Assembly: GCF_016743815.1 (NCBI RefSeq)
Contig: NZ_CP061035.1
Span: 560,501 to 624,500, forward strand
Length of the DNA stretch: 64,000 nucleotides
Direction of reading: 5' to 3'
Origin: Sphingomonas aliaeris
GTDB taxonomy: Bacteria > Pseudomonadota > Alphaproteobacteria > Sphingomonadales > Sphingomonadaceae
Notes under the pieces: model-generated
Seen by the model: only the letters and a program-made list of their open reading frames with translations
Database searches by the model: none
What the model was told of the DNA's origin: nothing
Program-made: the position numbers and the translations under genes
Shown: piece after piece, positions 36,845 through 46,759 of the stretch
Layout: the number at the start of each line of letters is the position of its first letter
How positions within the stretch are numbered: the stretch's first letter is position 1

Positions 36845-37786
36845 ATGGAACGGCATTTGGCGATCAGGAAGCTGTCGAGGCTGGGGAACGAATTCTATCT
36901 GCGTGCCTCGCTGGCGGTCATGGATCTTACGCCCGGCCAGTATGAGCGCGGGATCGTCGCGTTGCTGCTGCTGAAACGGTGCGCGCCGGACTGGATCGAG
37001 GGCCGCCGGATCCGTCGCCCCCGGGACATTACCCGCACCTCGTCGATCAAGGCTGTCGCGACATCGCTGGGGAGGCCGTACCCGACGATCAATCGTCACT
37101 TCCACAAAATGATCGCCGACGGATTGTGCGTGGAAACCGAACAGGGATACGCGATCAGCAATACCGAGGCGAACGAACTGCGTGTCGTGAGGATTTTGAC
37201 GACTGCGCATGACAGCCTCGTTCGCCTGGCCGAGGACATCGCGGCGGGGCTGGGCCTGCACCGCACCGACGGGAAACCGACGCCCGAACTCGTGACGCTG
37301 ACGATCGCGGCCGCGCTCGACATGTGGCTCGTGCCGTTCGAATATGCGCGCAAGCCGGTCACGGACTGGACCAGCAAGCTCGTCTGGCTCGCCATCATCG
37401 TCGCGAACGTCCGTCATATCACGGACGACCCCGAATTGAGCGAACGATGGGCGTACGACACCGTCCCCGATCATCACCGCGTGCCGATGACCGTGCGAAC
37501 CATCGCCGGCATAACCCGGCTCAGCTACGGCACGGTCTTTCGCCACTGTCGGCAATTGGAGGCCCAGGACGTCATAGAATATGACAGAGGGGGCTGGTTA
37601 TTGGGAAACCGTCAATTGCTCAGCGACGATGTCGACCAGAACATGCGCGACATATTGGGCTATTATACCAGGCGTTTGAACGAACTGTCGGCCGCGGGCT
37701 TCGATACCGGCAATCCGGATGCGTTCTACCTTGGGCCACGGCCCGAGCATGTCTGCGTCCCGCCGGATCGACCATCGCGCGAATAG
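36845..37786 (+). CDS. Tandem winged-helix DNA-binding protein of unknown role
   Basis: 313 residues. Two separate winged-helix-like segments are visible: about 55-100 (IKAVATSLGRPYPTINRHFH, then a wing) and about 216-255 (VRTIAGITRLSYGTVFRHCR, then YDRGGWLLG). Between them lies a helical, tryptophan-containing core. ATG at 36845 is preferred because GGGAGCAGGGA lies upstream; an ATG at 36770 would add 25 low-complexity residues. Divergent from the PEP-CTERM gene (156 bp apart). I do not recognise the family; a regulator of the neighbouring surface genes is a guess. Confidence 0.6.
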   Translation: MERHLAIRKLSRLGNEFYLRASLAVMDLTPGQYERGIVALLLLKRCAPDWIEGRRIRRPRDITRTSSIKAVATSLGRPYPTINRHFHKMIADGLCVETEQGYAISNTEANELRVVRILTTAHDSLVRLAEDIAAGLGLHRTDGKPTPELVTLTIAAALDMWLVPFEYARKPVTDWTSKLVWLAIIVANVRHITDDPELSERWAYDTVPDHHRVPMTVRTIAGITRLSYGTVFRHCRQLEAQDVIEYDRGGWLLGNRQLLSDDVDQNMRDILGYYTRRLNELSAAGFDTGNPDAFYLGPRPEHVCVPPDRPSRE

Positions 37787-37893
37787 CTGGTCGGATCGGA
37801 TCGGTGCGTCATGAAAAGCTGCGGCCGGGAGGGAAATGCCCGGACCCCCTGGCCTCGGTTGGCAACGGCCCTGTCATCTGCATATGACATGCC

Positions 37894-38472
37894 ATGCGGA
37901 TCGCGATCATCGACACCAGCACGACGCGTGCCGCCATCATCTCGGACGGATTGCGCGACGCCGGGCTCGGCGATCTGGTGCTGATCGACGCGGCGGGACC
38001 GTTGCTCGCCCAGTTGGAGGCAGCGCGGCCGGAGGTGGTGCTGGTCAATCTGGAAAACCCCGGCCGCGACATGCTGGAGGAATTTTTCGCGATGAGCCGC
38101 GCGCTTGCACGGCCGATCGCGATGTTCGTCGACCAGAGCGACGAGGAATCCACCGCCGCCGCGGTCGATGCAGGCGTGTCCGCCTATATCGTCGATGGCC
38201 TTGCCAAGCAGCGGATCAAGCCGGTGCTCGACCTGGCCATTCGTCGGTTCCAGGCGTTCGCACGGTTGCAGGCCGAACTGGCGGAAGCGAAAAGCGCGCT
38301 TGCCGACCGGCAGGCGGTCGATCGCGCAAAGGCGATCCTGATGAAGCGCCGCCACCTCGACGAGCCCGCCGCCTACGCCTTGTTGCGGAGCCATGCGATG
38401 CAATCCAACCGGCGCATCGCGGAGATCGCCGAGGCGATCGTGACGAGCGACGCGCTGATGGGAGATTTGTGA
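37894..38472 (+). CDS. nasT: NasT-type ANTAR antiterminator response regulator
   Basis: 192 residues: pseudo-receiver domain (1-120) and C-terminal ANTAR RNA-binding domain (about 135-190; ADRQAVDRAKAILMKRR). NasT binds leader-RNA hairpins and prevents termination ahead of nitrate assimilation genes when NasS releases it on nitrate. Its stop overlaps the nasS ATG (TGATG). A terminator-bearing leader lies upstream of the transporter gene (39787-39907). Confidence 0.9.
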   Translation: MRIAIIDTSTTRAAIISDGLRDAGLGDLVLIDAAGPLLAQLEAARPEVVLVNLENPGRDMLEEFFAMSRALARPIAMFVDQSDEESTAAAVDAGVSAYIVDGLAKQRIKPVLDLAIRRFQAFARLQAELAEAKSALADRQAVDRAKAILMKRRHLDEPAAYALLRSHAMQSNRRIAEIAEAIVTSDALMGDL

Positions 38473-39671
38473 TGTTCCGCATCGGTTTCCTGCCGCTGGT
38501 CGATGCCGCGCTGCCGATCCTGGCGCATGAACAGGGTTTCGCCGCGGCGGAGGGCGTGCGGATCGAACTGGTGCGCGACATGACGTGGGCGACGGTGCGC
38601 GACCGGTTGCTCTACGGTCAGACCGACGCCGCCCATCTGATCGCACCGCTGGCGATCGCGACCAGCCTGGGTCGGGGACGCCCGGCGGTGCCGCTCAGCG
38701 TGCCGTTCGTGCTTGGTCTGAACGGCAATGCGGTAACGCTGTCGACCGCGCTCGCGGCGGCGGTCGATCTGGGTGACGGCCTGTCCGATCCGGTCGCGCT
38801 GGGCGCTGCGCTGCGCACCGTCGCGCTGGAGCGGGCCGCGGGCGGAACGCCGCTGCGCTTCGGCGTCGTGCATCGCTATTCAAGCCACAATTACATGCTG
38901 CGCTATTGGCTGGCGGCGGTCGGCATCCGGCCCGATCGCGACGTGGAGATCGTCATCACCAGCCCGCCCTTCGCCGCCGATGCGCTGGCGGCGGGCGATG
39001 TGGACGGCATCTGCGTCGGGGAGCCGTGGAGCAGCGTCGCGGTCGATCGCGGGGTCGGGCGGATCGCCCTGGTCACCGCGCAGATCTGGCGACGCGGGGT
39101 GGAAAAGGTTCTGGCGCTGCGCAGCGAAACGACCGCGGAGCGGGGCGACGAGGTCGCGGCGTTGCTGCGGGCGCTGCACCGCGCCGCGGCGCATTTCGTC
39201 GAGGCGGATAGCGCGGAGGACAGCGCGGCGATCCTGTCCCGCCCCGAATATTGCGACGCGCCGCCCGAGACGATCCTGCGCGCGATCACCGATCGGGTAC
39301 GCCTCGCACAGGGGGCGGAGGCGCTGCACATTCCGGACTTCATGTTCCAGTATCGCGAGGCGGCGAACTTCCCGTGGCGCAGCCAGGCGGCGTGGCTCTA
39401 CTCGCAGATGACGCGGTGGGACGGCACGCCGTTCGCCGCCGACGAGGCGAAGGCGGCGGAGGCGGTCTTTCGGCCCGATCTGTATAGGGCGGCGCTTGCC
39501 GGATCGTCCGCGACGCTGCCTGGGGCGAGTTCCAAGCTGGAGGGATCAATCGCCGCGGCGACCGGCGTCGGGGCGACTCAGGGCCGCCTGATCCTCGGCA
39601 GCGACCGGTTCTTCGACGGGCGCGCTTTCGATCCGGATGAGATCCCGGGCTATCTGCGTGACTTGGAATAG
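38472..39671 (+). CDS. nasS: NasS-like nitrate sensor (NrtA/CmpA-type binding protein)
   Basis: 399 residues of the nitrate/bicarbonate-binding protein fold. It begins directly with the domain (FRIGFLPLVDAALPILAHEQ), with no signal peptide, so it is cytosolic as expected for NasS. In the known system nitrate-free NasS sequesters NasT. It is translationally coupled to nasT. Confidence 0.88.
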   Translation: MFRIGFLPLVDAALPILAHEQGFAAAEGVRIELVRDMTWATVRDRLLYGQTDAAHLIAPLAIATSLGRGRPAVPLSVPFVLGLNGNAVTLSTALAAAVDLGDGLSDPVALGAALRTVALERAAGGTPLRFGVVHRYSSHNYMLRYWLAAVGIRPDRDVEIVITSPPFAADALAAGDVDGICVGEPWSSVAVDRGVGRIALVTAQIWRRGVEKVLALRSETTAERGDEVAALLRALHRAAAHFVEADSAEDSAAILSRPEYCDAPPETILRAITDRVRLAQGAEALHIPDFMFQYREAANFPWRSQAAWLYSQMTRWDGTPFAADEAKAAEAVFRPDLYRAALAGSSATLPGASSKLEGSIAAATGVGATQGRLILGSDRFFDGRAFDPDEIPGYLRDLE

Positions 39672-39935
39672 GATGATGAGAACGGGCGTGGGGCCGGATT
39701 GCTGCACGTGCGAAATCCGCTTGCGCTCGCCCCGCGAATCAGGCAGCTTTCGTCTCGTCGGGCGATGAAGCCGGGCATCAGATAGACGTCGATACAGTCC
39801 AACGGGGGGCGACATCGACGGAGCGGGGACGGTCACCACCTTCCCCGTCAACGGCAACGAAGCCGCCAGGACGCGACCAGACATGGCCGCCGTCCTGGCG
39901 GCTTTTTCTTTGTCCATCGCAGATGGGGGCGAAAC
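39672..39935 (+). promoter_or_regulatory. Leader region of the nitrate assimilation operon (NasT target)
   Basis: 264 bp between nasS and the transporter gene. Contains a candidate ANTAR hairpin: 7-bp stem CGTCGAT/ATCGACG (39787-39793 with 39814-39820), a 3x3 internal loop, a 4-bp stem (one G-U pair) and hexaloop AACGGG (39801-39806), with A at position 1 and G at position 4 as known for ANTAR targets. A second stem CGGGGA/TCCCCG sits at 39824-39847. An intrinsic terminator follows. Arrangement implies transcription attenuation relieved by NasT. Confidence 0.6.
39861..39907 (+). terminator. Intrinsic terminator/attenuator upstream of the nitrate transporter
   Basis: Perfect 13-bp stem AGCCGCCAGGACG/CGTCCTGGCGGCT with a 17-base loop, followed by five T (39903-39907). 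It ends 28 bp before the transporter ATG, so it must be read through for the operon to be expressed. Confidence 0.85.
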
Positions 39936-41174
39936 ATGGCTACGGCATTCTGGCAAGACGACGAGACAGGGGAAAAGACGGGGTTCTGGGCAAGCGGCCA
40001 CACCCCGACATTGATCGCCGCTTTCCTGTATTTCGACCTCGCCTTCATGGTCTGGGTGCTGCTCGGGCCGCTCGCGCCCGATATTGCCAGGACGCTGGCG
40101 CTGACGCCTTCGGAAAAAGGCCTGATGGTCGCCACGCCGACACTGGCGGGCGCGATCCTGCGCGTCGTCAACGGGCTGCTGGTCGATCGGATCGGACCGA
40201 AGACGGCGGGGGCGATCAGCCAGGTCATCGTCATCGCCGGACTGTTCGTCGCTTGGGCGATGGGGGTGAACAGCTTCGGCGGCACGCTTGCGCTCGGGGT
40301 GATCCTCGGTTTTGCCGGCGCGAGCTTCGCGATCGCCTTGCCGCTCGCCAGCCGCTGGTACCCGCCGGAACATCAGGGCAAGGCGATGGGCCTTGCCGGC
40401 ATGGGCAATTCGGGCACGGTGCTCGCCGCCCTGTTCGCCCCGGCGCTCGCCAAGCTGTTCGGCTGGAACGCGGTGCTCGGCCTCGCCTGCATTCCGCTGA
40501 CGCTCGTCTTCGTCGCGTACATGGTGCTGGCCAAGGACGCGCCGAATGCGCCGGCCCCCAAAAGTCTTGGCCAGTATCTGACGCCGCTGAAGACCGGGGA
40601 CGCTTGGTCGCTGATGGGCTTCTATGCCGTCACCTTCGGCGGCTTTGTCGGGCTGGCGGCCAGTCTGCCGATCTATTTCACCGACCGGTTTGGGCTGACG
40701 ACGATCCAGGCGGGCTATTGCACCGCGGCCTGCGTCTTCGCCGGGTCGCTCGTCCGGCCGATGGGCGGGGCGCTGGCCGACCGGATCGGCGGTGTGAAGA
40801 CGCTGACCGCGGTCTTTGTCGTCGCCGCGCTGGCGCTTGCCGGGGTCAGCATGGCCGGCTCCGTCGAGGCGGCGCTGGCGCTGTTCGTCCTCGCGATGCT
40901 GGCGCTCGGCACCGGCAACGGCGCGGTATTCCAGCTCGTACCGCAGCGTTTCGCCGCGGAAATCGGCGTAATGACCGGTTTGGTCGGTTTCGCCGGCGGC
41001 ATCGGCGGTTTCTACCTCGCCTCATCCCTCGGAATCGCCAAGCAAATCACCGGCAGCTTCACACCCGGCTTCCTGATCTTCGCGACACTAGCCCTAATCG
41101 CCCTAACCGCCCTGACGCTGGTCAAGCGCGGCTGGCGCGCCCGCTGGGGTACCGCCGCCACGGTGCGGATCTGA
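39936..41174 (+). CDS. narK: Nitrate/nitrite MFS transporter (NarK/NNP family)
   Basis: 412 residues, about 12 membrane helices. The nitrate signature region is clear (GFAGASFAIALPLASRWYP followed by GLAGMGNSGTVLAALF), and a second signature lies in the C-terminal half (GLVGFAGGIGGF). First structural gene after the terminator-bearing leader; GGGGGCGA provides the ribosome site. Confidence 0.9.
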   Translation: MATAFWQDDETGEKTGFWASGHTPTLIAAFLYFDLAFMVWVLLGPLAPDIARTLALTPSEKGLMVATPTLAGAILRVVNGLLVDRIGPKTAGAISQVIVIAGLFVAWAMGVNSFGGTLALGVILGFAGASFAIALPLASRWYPPEHQGKAMGLAGMGNSGTVLAALFAPALAKLFGWNAVLGLACIPLTLVFVAYMVLAKDAPNAPAPKSLGQYLTPLKTGDAWSLMGFYAVTFGGFVGLAASLPIYFTDRFGLTTIQAGYCTAACVFAGSLVRPMGGALADRIGGVKTLTAVFVVAALALAGVSMAGSVEAALALFVLAMLALGTGNGAVFQLVPQRFAAEIGVMTGLVGFAGGIGGFYLASSLGIAKQITGSFTPGFLIFATLALIALTALTLVKRGWRARWGTAATVRI

Positions 41175-41207
41175 CATGTTTTGGCTCCAACTGGACTGGA
41201 CCCTGTG

Positions 41208-43687
41208 ATGAATAGCCGCGAACATCTCGTCGTAGTGGGCAACGGCATGGCCGGATGCCGGGCGGTGGAGGAACTGATCGCCCGCGATCCGCACCGGTAT
41301 CGCGTCACGATCTTCGGTGCCGAACCACATGTGAACTATAATCGGATCATGCTGTCGCCGGTGCTGGCGGGCGAGAAGACGTTCGACGAGATCGTCATCA
41401 ACGACGCCGCATGGTATGCCGACAACGCGATCGAATTGATCTCCAGCGATCCGGTCGAAGCGATCGACCGGGCCGCGAAGACGGTCATTGCACGGTCGCG
41501 TCGCAGCGTCTCCTATGACAGGCTGCTGATCGCGACTGGTTCCGACCCGTTCATCATCCCGGTACCGGGCAAGGACCTGCCCGGCGTCATCAGTTTTCGC
41601 GACATGGCGGATGTCGACCATATGCTTGCCGCGGCCGAGGCCGGCAAGGCGGGCGGGGGCGGCGATGCGGTGGTGATCGGCGGCGGGCTGCTCGGGCTGG
41701 AGGCGGCGCACGGCCTGACCTTGCGCGGTATGAAGGTGACGGTCATCCACCTAATGCCGACGTTGATGGAGCGGCAACTGGACGAGGCGGCGGGCTGGCT
41801 GCTTAAATCGGCGCTGGAGGCGCGCGGCCAGACGATCCTGACCGAGGCGCATACCGCCGCGATCGTCGGCGACGGCAAGGTCGAAGGCGTCCAACTGAAG
41901 GACGGGACGGTGATTCCCGCCAGCCTGGTGGTGATGGCGGTCGGTATCCGGCCCTCGACCACATTGGCGCGCGACGCCGGACTGGAGGTTGGGCGCGGGA
42001 TCAAGGTGGACGACCATATGGTCACGTCCGACCCGGCGATCCTCGCGGTCGGCGAATGCGTCGAGCATGACGGCAACGTCTACGGCCTCGTCGCGCCGTT
42101 GTGGGACATGTGTCGCGCGCTCGCCGACGGGCTGGTCGACAGGCCCAGTGGCTATCGCGGATCGGTCACCTCGACCAAGCTGAAGGTCGCCGGGCTGGAC
42201 GTATTTTCGGCGGGCGATTTCTCCGGCGGAGACGGGGCGGAGGACATCGTGCTGCGCGACGCGTCACGCGGCGTCTACAAGCGCGTGGTGGTGCGCGACG
42301 ACCGCGTGGTTGGGGCGGTGCTGTACGGGGATACCGCGGATGGCGGCTGGTATTTCGACCTGTTGAAACGCGAGGAAGACGTGTCGGCGATCCGCGACAT
42401 GCTGATCTTCGGAAAGGCCTTTGCCTCGGGAGGGGGGCAGGCGGACCCTAAGGCGGCCGTTGCGGCGCTTCCCGCGGATGCGGAGATCTGCGGCTGCAAC
42501 GGCGTGACCAAAAGCAAGGTCGTCGCGTGTATCGACGCGGGGAACACGACGCTGGATGCGGTTCGTGCCACCTGCAAGGCGTCTGCCTCGTGCGGATCGT
42601 GCACCGGGCTGGTCGAGACGTTGCTCGCGGTGACGCTGGGCGACGACTATTCGGGCGAGCGCACCGTTCGCACGATGTGCAAATGCACCAGCTTTAGCCA
42701 TGACGACGTGCGACACGAGATCGTCGCGCAGGATATGCGATCGATCCCCGAGGTCATGCAGAAGCTGACCTGGAGCACGCCGGACGGGTGTTCCTCATGC
42801 CGCCCGGCGCTGAACTACTATCTGCTGTGCGCACTGCCGGGCGACTATAAGGACGATCAGCAGAGCCGGTTCGTGAACGAACGGATGCATGCCAACATCC
42901 AGAAGGACGGGACCTATTCTGTCGTGCCGCGGATGTGGGGCGGGCTGACGAACCCCGGGAATTGCGCGCGATCGCCGATGTCGTCGAGAAGTTCGACGCG
43001 CCGATGGTCAAGGTCACCGGCGGACAGCGGCTGGATATCTTCGGCATCAAGAAGGAGGATCTTCCCGCGGTGTGGGCGGATCTCAACGCCGCCGGGATGG
43101 TCAGCGGCCATGCGTATGGCAAGTCGCTGCGGACGGTGAAGACCTGCGTCGGCAGCGAATGGTGCCGGTTCGGTACGCAGGATTCGACCGGGCTGGGCGT
43201 GAAGGTCGAACGGATGACCTGGGGATCGTGGATGCCGCACAAGTTCAAGATCGCGGTCAGCGGCTGCCCGCGCAATTGTGCGGAAGCGACGATCAAGGAC
43301 TTCGGCGTGGTGTGCGTCGACAGCGGGTACGAACTGCATGTCGGCGGCAATGGCGGGATCAAGGTCCGCGCCACCGACTTCCTATGCAAAGTTGCGACCG
43401 AGGAGGAGGCGATGCACTATTGCGCCGCCTTCATCCAGTTGTACCGCGAGGAGGCGCGCTATCTGGAGCGCACCGCGCCGTGGATCGAGCGCATCGGCGT
43501 CGATTATATCCGCGAAAGGATCGCGGACGATGCGGCGGGCCGGGACGCACTGGCCGCGCGGTTCCTGCATTCGCAGACCTTCATGCAGGATGATCCCTGG
43601 GCCGCCCGCGCGGCCGGCGATGCGCGGGAGCAGCACGCGCCGATGGCGGTGTTCACACCCCTAAATTCAGCGAGGGAAATGGCATGA
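41208..43687 (+). CDS. nirB: Assimilatory nitrite reductase large subunit NirB, frameshifted
   Basis: Restored 826 residues, normal for NirB. FAD domain (VVGNGMAGCRA at 8), NAD(P)H domain, BFD-like [2Fe-2S] domain (CGCNGVTKSK ... CGSCTGL), then sulfite/nitrite reductase domains with the sirohaem/[4Fe-4S] cysteines (KTCVGSEWCRFG and SGCPRNCAEA). The frame slips at a C4 run (42953-42956); one added C yields GGLTNPRELRAIADV, continuous with the family. ATG 41208 is chosen since the flavoprotein start follows immediately. Reduces nitrite to ammonium with NirD. Confidence 0.92.
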
Positions 43688-44022
43688 TCGGCGAATGGCT
43701 CGACATCGGCTGGGTCGACGAGATCCCGGTCCGCGGCAGCCGCACGGTGCAGGTGACCGGCGGCGACGACATCGCCGTGTTCCGCACCGGCGACGGCAAG
43801 GTGTTCGCCTTGCTCGACCGCTGTCCGCACAAGTATGGCCGCTTGTCGCAGGGCATCGTTCATGGCGGTGCGGTGACCTGCCCGCTGCATAATTGGCGCA
43901 TCTCGCTGACGTCCGGCGAGGCGCTGGGCGAGGACAAGGGTTGCACGCCCGTGGTGCCGGTGAAGGTGTCCGCGGGGCGGGTGCTGATCTGCCGGACCAG
44001 TGTGTTGAAGGCGGCGGCGTGA
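43684..44022 (+). CDS. nirD: Nitrite reductase small subunit NirD
   Basis: 112-residue Rieske-like protein. It retains CPH and CPLH ligand motifs (DRCPHKYG and VTCPLHNW), so a [2Fe-2S] cluster is possible; many NirD proteins have lost these. Its ATG overlaps the nirB stop (ATGA). Confidence 0.92.
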   Translation: MIGEWLDIGWVDEIPVRGSRTVQVTGGDDIAVFRTGDGKVFALLDRCPHKYGRLSQGIVHGGAVTCPLHNWRISLTSGEALGEDKGCTPVVPVKVSAGRVLICRTSVLKAAA

Positions 44023-44042
44023 CGGGCCGTGCAATACTACTT

Positions 44043-44165
44043 CCCTCCCTGCAAGGGAGGGGGCGGGGGTGGGTGGAGGCCGGACAGACGGCCGCCGCCC
44101 ACCTCGAATTCTACCGTATCGCCCGGACCGGACCCACCCCCTGCCCCCTCCCTTTCAGGGAGGGG
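44043..44165. repeat. Palindromic intergenic repeat (sphingomonad-type)
   Basis: Two short hairpins CCCTCCCT-GCA-AGGGAGGG (44043-44061) and CCCTCCCT-TTC-AGGGAGGG (44146-44164) bracket a ~100-bp core. Their inner flanks are also complementary to each other (GGGGGTGGGT against ACCCACCCCC), forming a long imperfect dyad. I recall similar elements from sphingomonad intergenic regions. The last arm supplies the purine-rich ribosome site of the nitrate reductase gene. Confidence 0.75.
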
Positions 44166-44170
44166 AGAAC

Positions 44171-46759
44171 GTGGTGAAAACCACCTGCGCCTATTGCGGT
44201 GTCGGCTGCGGGATCGTTGCCACCCCCACCGGCGATCGCACCGCCACGATCGCCGGCGATCCCGATCATCCCGCCAATCACGGAAAGCTGTGTTCCAAGG
44301 GCACGCACCTCGGCGAGACGATCGGGCTGGAGGGGCGCCTGCTCCGGCCGATGATCGGCCGTCGGCGCGCGTCGTGGGACAAGGCGCTCGACCTCGTCGC
44401 AAAGCGTTTCCGCGACACGATCGCGAACCACGGGCCGAACAGCGTCGCCTTCTACGTCTCCGGGCAGTTGCTGACCGAGGATTATTACGTCGCCAACAAA
44501 CTGATGAAAGGGTTCATCGGATCGGCGAACATCGACACGAATTCGCGTCTGTGCATGTCGAGCGCGGTCGCCGGCCACATGCGCGCGTTCGGCGAAGATA
44601 TCGTGCCCGCCAGCTATGACGACCTCGACGCCACGGACCTGATCGTGCTGGTCGGCAGCAACACCGCCTGGTGCCACCCGATCGTCTATCAGAGGATCCA
44701 GGCCGCCCGCGCCAGTCGCGGCACGAAGCTGGTGGTCATCGATCCGCGCCGGACCGAAACCGCGGACGAGGCGGACCTTCACCTGGCGATCCGCCCGGGC
44801 ACCGACGTCGCCTTGATGCACGGGCTGCTCGCCTGGTGCCGGGCGAACGGTGCGGTGGATCCTGCCTATATGTCGGCGCACGTGGCGGTGCCCGACGGCT
44901 TTTGGGAACCCTTTGGAGAGGGGAGCGACCTGTGGTCGACGGCGCGCATCTGCGATGTGGCGCCGGACGACCTCAGGCGCTTCTACGACCTGTTCGCCGC
45001 CACCCCGCGCACCGTGACGATGTTCAGCCAGGGTGTGAACCAATCGCTCAGTGGCACTGATCAGGTAAATGCGATCATCAACCTGCACCTCGCCACCGGC
45101 CGGATCGGCAAGCCGGGTGGCGCCCCCTTTTCGATCACCGGCCAGCCCAATGCGATGGGCGGGCGCGAGGTCGGCGGTCTTGCATCCACATTGGCGGCGC
45201 ATATGGATTTCGCCCCCGACAATGTCGCGCGGGTCGCCCGCTTCTGGGCCGCGCCGAACATGGCGACCAAGCCGGGGCTGAAGGCCGTGGACCTGTTCCG
45301 CGAGCTGGGTCATGGCCGGATCAAGGCATTGTGGGTGATGGCCACCAACCCGGCCGTGTCGATGCCCGACGCTGGCCGGGTGCGCGAGGCGCTGGCAGGG
45401 TGTCCGTTCGTCGTGGTCAGCGACGTGATCGAAAAAACCGATACCAGCGTGCATGCGCATGTCCGCCTGCCCGCCGCCGCATGGGGCGAGAAGGATGGCA
45501 CCGTCACCAATTCCGATCGTACGATCAGCCGCCAGCGCGCCTTCCTGCCTCTGCCGGGCGAGGTGAGGCCGGACTGGTGGATCGTCAAGGAAGTGGGCAG
45601 GCGCATGGGGTGGAAGACCGCGTTCGCTTATGATCGCCCGGCGGAGATCTGGCGCGAACATTGCCGCCTGTCGACATACGAAAATCGCGGCGAACGGCTG
45701 TTCGCGCTGCCGGGGCAGGCGTCTGCCGGCAACGCGGCTTATGGTGATATGGCGCCGTTTCGCTGGGGCGGGACGCCGTTCGCGGATGGCCGCTATTCCA
45801 CCGCCGACGGCCGTGCGCGGCTGGTGCCGGTCGCGCAGAAACGGCTTGCCAAACCGCTGGCCGATTGGCCGATGACGCTGAATACGGGCCGGTATCGCGA
45901 TCACTGGCACAGCATGACCCGCACGGGCCTGTCGCCGAAACTCGCCCGCCACCGCGAGGAACCGTTGGTGGAGGTTCATCCCGACGATGCCGCCGCACTG
46001 CGTCTCACGGACGGCGGCCTCGCTCGCGTGGCGACTCCGCAAGGCGAGAGCCTGTTCCGTGTCCGGATCGCCGACACGCAGCGGCGGGGCGAATTGTTCA
46101 CGCCGATCCACTGGACCGATCGTACCGCGACGGGCGGCAGGACCGGGCTGCTGCCCCGCCCGCTAGCCGATCCCATATCCGGCCAGCCCGGTTTCAAGGC
46201 GACTCCCGCCAGCATCGTGCCGGTCGCGACCGCATGGCGCGGTTTCCTCATCGTCGCGGGTGATGCCGACATCCGCCCCGAATGCCTGTGGGCCACCCGC
46301 ATTGCGGTGCCGTGCGGCGTCGCGTGGGATCTGGCCGGCAACGGGGATGCCGCGCGGCTCGATGCCGTGCTCCCCGCCGGCCAGCGGCTGGAGGCGATCG
46401 ATGCCGCGCGCGGCATGCGCCGGATCGCGATCCTGCGCGACGATCGTCTCGTCGCGGCGTTGTTCGTCACTCGGGACGGAAGCTTGCCGCCACGCGACTG
46501 GTTGGTTTCGCAGCTTGCCGAGCCGCACGCCGCCCCGACCCTGCTCGCAGGACGCGCGCCGGGTGTGCAGGTCGATCGCGGCCCGATCGTCTGCGCCTGT
46601 TTCGATGTCGGGCTGATCACGATCGTCTCCGCCATCGCCGCCCAGAAGCTGACCGACGTCGCCGCGATCGGCGGGGCGTTGAAAGCCGGCACGAATTGCG
46701 GGTCGTGCCGTCCCGCCCTTGCCAAACTGCTGACGGAAGGCGCTATTCATGCAGCATGA
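44171..46759 (+). CDS. nasA: Assimilatory nitrate reductase catalytic subunit
   Basis: 862 residues from a GTG start (44171 or 44174; AGGGAGGGGAG upstream). N-terminal [4Fe-4S] cysteines CAYCGVGC plus KLCSKG, then molybdopterin-guanine-dinucleotide oxidoreductase domains (NSRLCMSSAV, GRIGKPGGAPFSITGQPNAMG), a molydopterin-binding C-terminal domain, and a BFD-like tail (CACFDVG ... GTNCGSC) as in NasA proteins. Cytosolic, no Tat signal. Operon order transporter-nirB-nirD-nasA-cobA. Confidence 0.93.
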   Translation: MVKTTCAYCGVGCGIVATPTGDRTATIAGDPDHPANHGKLCSKGTHLGETIGLEGRLLRPMIGRRRASWDKALDLVAKRFRDTIANHGPNSVAFYVSGQLLTEDYYVANKLMKGFIGSANIDTNSRLCMSSAVAGHMRAFGEDIVPASYDDLDATDLIVLVGSNTAWCHPIVYQRIQAARASRGTKLVVIDPRRTETADEADLHLAIRPGTDVALMHGLLAWCRANGAVDPAYMSAHVAVPDGFWEPFGEGSDLWSTARICDVAPDDLRRFYDLFAATPRTVTMFSQGVNQSLSGTDQVNAIINLHLATGRIGKPGGAPFSITGQPNAMGGREVGGLASTLAAHMDFAPDNVARVARFWAAPNMATKPGLKAVDLFRELGHGRIKALWVMATNPAVSMPDAGRVREALAGCPFVVVSDVIEKTDTSVHAHVRLPAAAWGEKDGTVTNSDRTISRQRAFLPLPGEVRPDWWIVKEVGRRMGWKTAFAYDRPAEIWREHCRLSTYENRGERLFALPGQASAGNAAYGDMAPFRWGGTPFADGRYSTADGRARLVPVAQKRLAKPLADWPMTLNTGRYRDHWHSMTRTGLSPKLARHREEPLVEVHPDDAAALRLTDGGLARVATPQGESLFRVRIADTQRRGELFTPIHWTDRTATGGRTGLLPRPLADPISGQPGFKATPASIVPVATAWRGFLIVAGDADIRPECLWATRIAVPCGVAWDLAGNGDAARLDAVLPAGQRLEAIDAARGMRRIAILRDDRLVAALFVTRDGSLPPRDWLVSQLAEPHAAPTLLAGRAPGVQVDRGPIVCACFDVGLITIVSAIAAQKLTDVAAIGGALKAGTNCGSCRPALAKLLTEGAIHAA

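Noticed and set aside
37836..39671. 611-residue fusion ahead of NasS
   Set aside because: The first 210 residues are an out-of-frame reading of nasT; the real nasS start is the ATG at 38472 overlapping the nasT stop.
42935..43687. Separate 250-residue nitrite reductase gene
   Set aside because: It is the C-terminal part of nirB placed in another frame by the C4 run at 42953-42956; its first residues are not a natural start.
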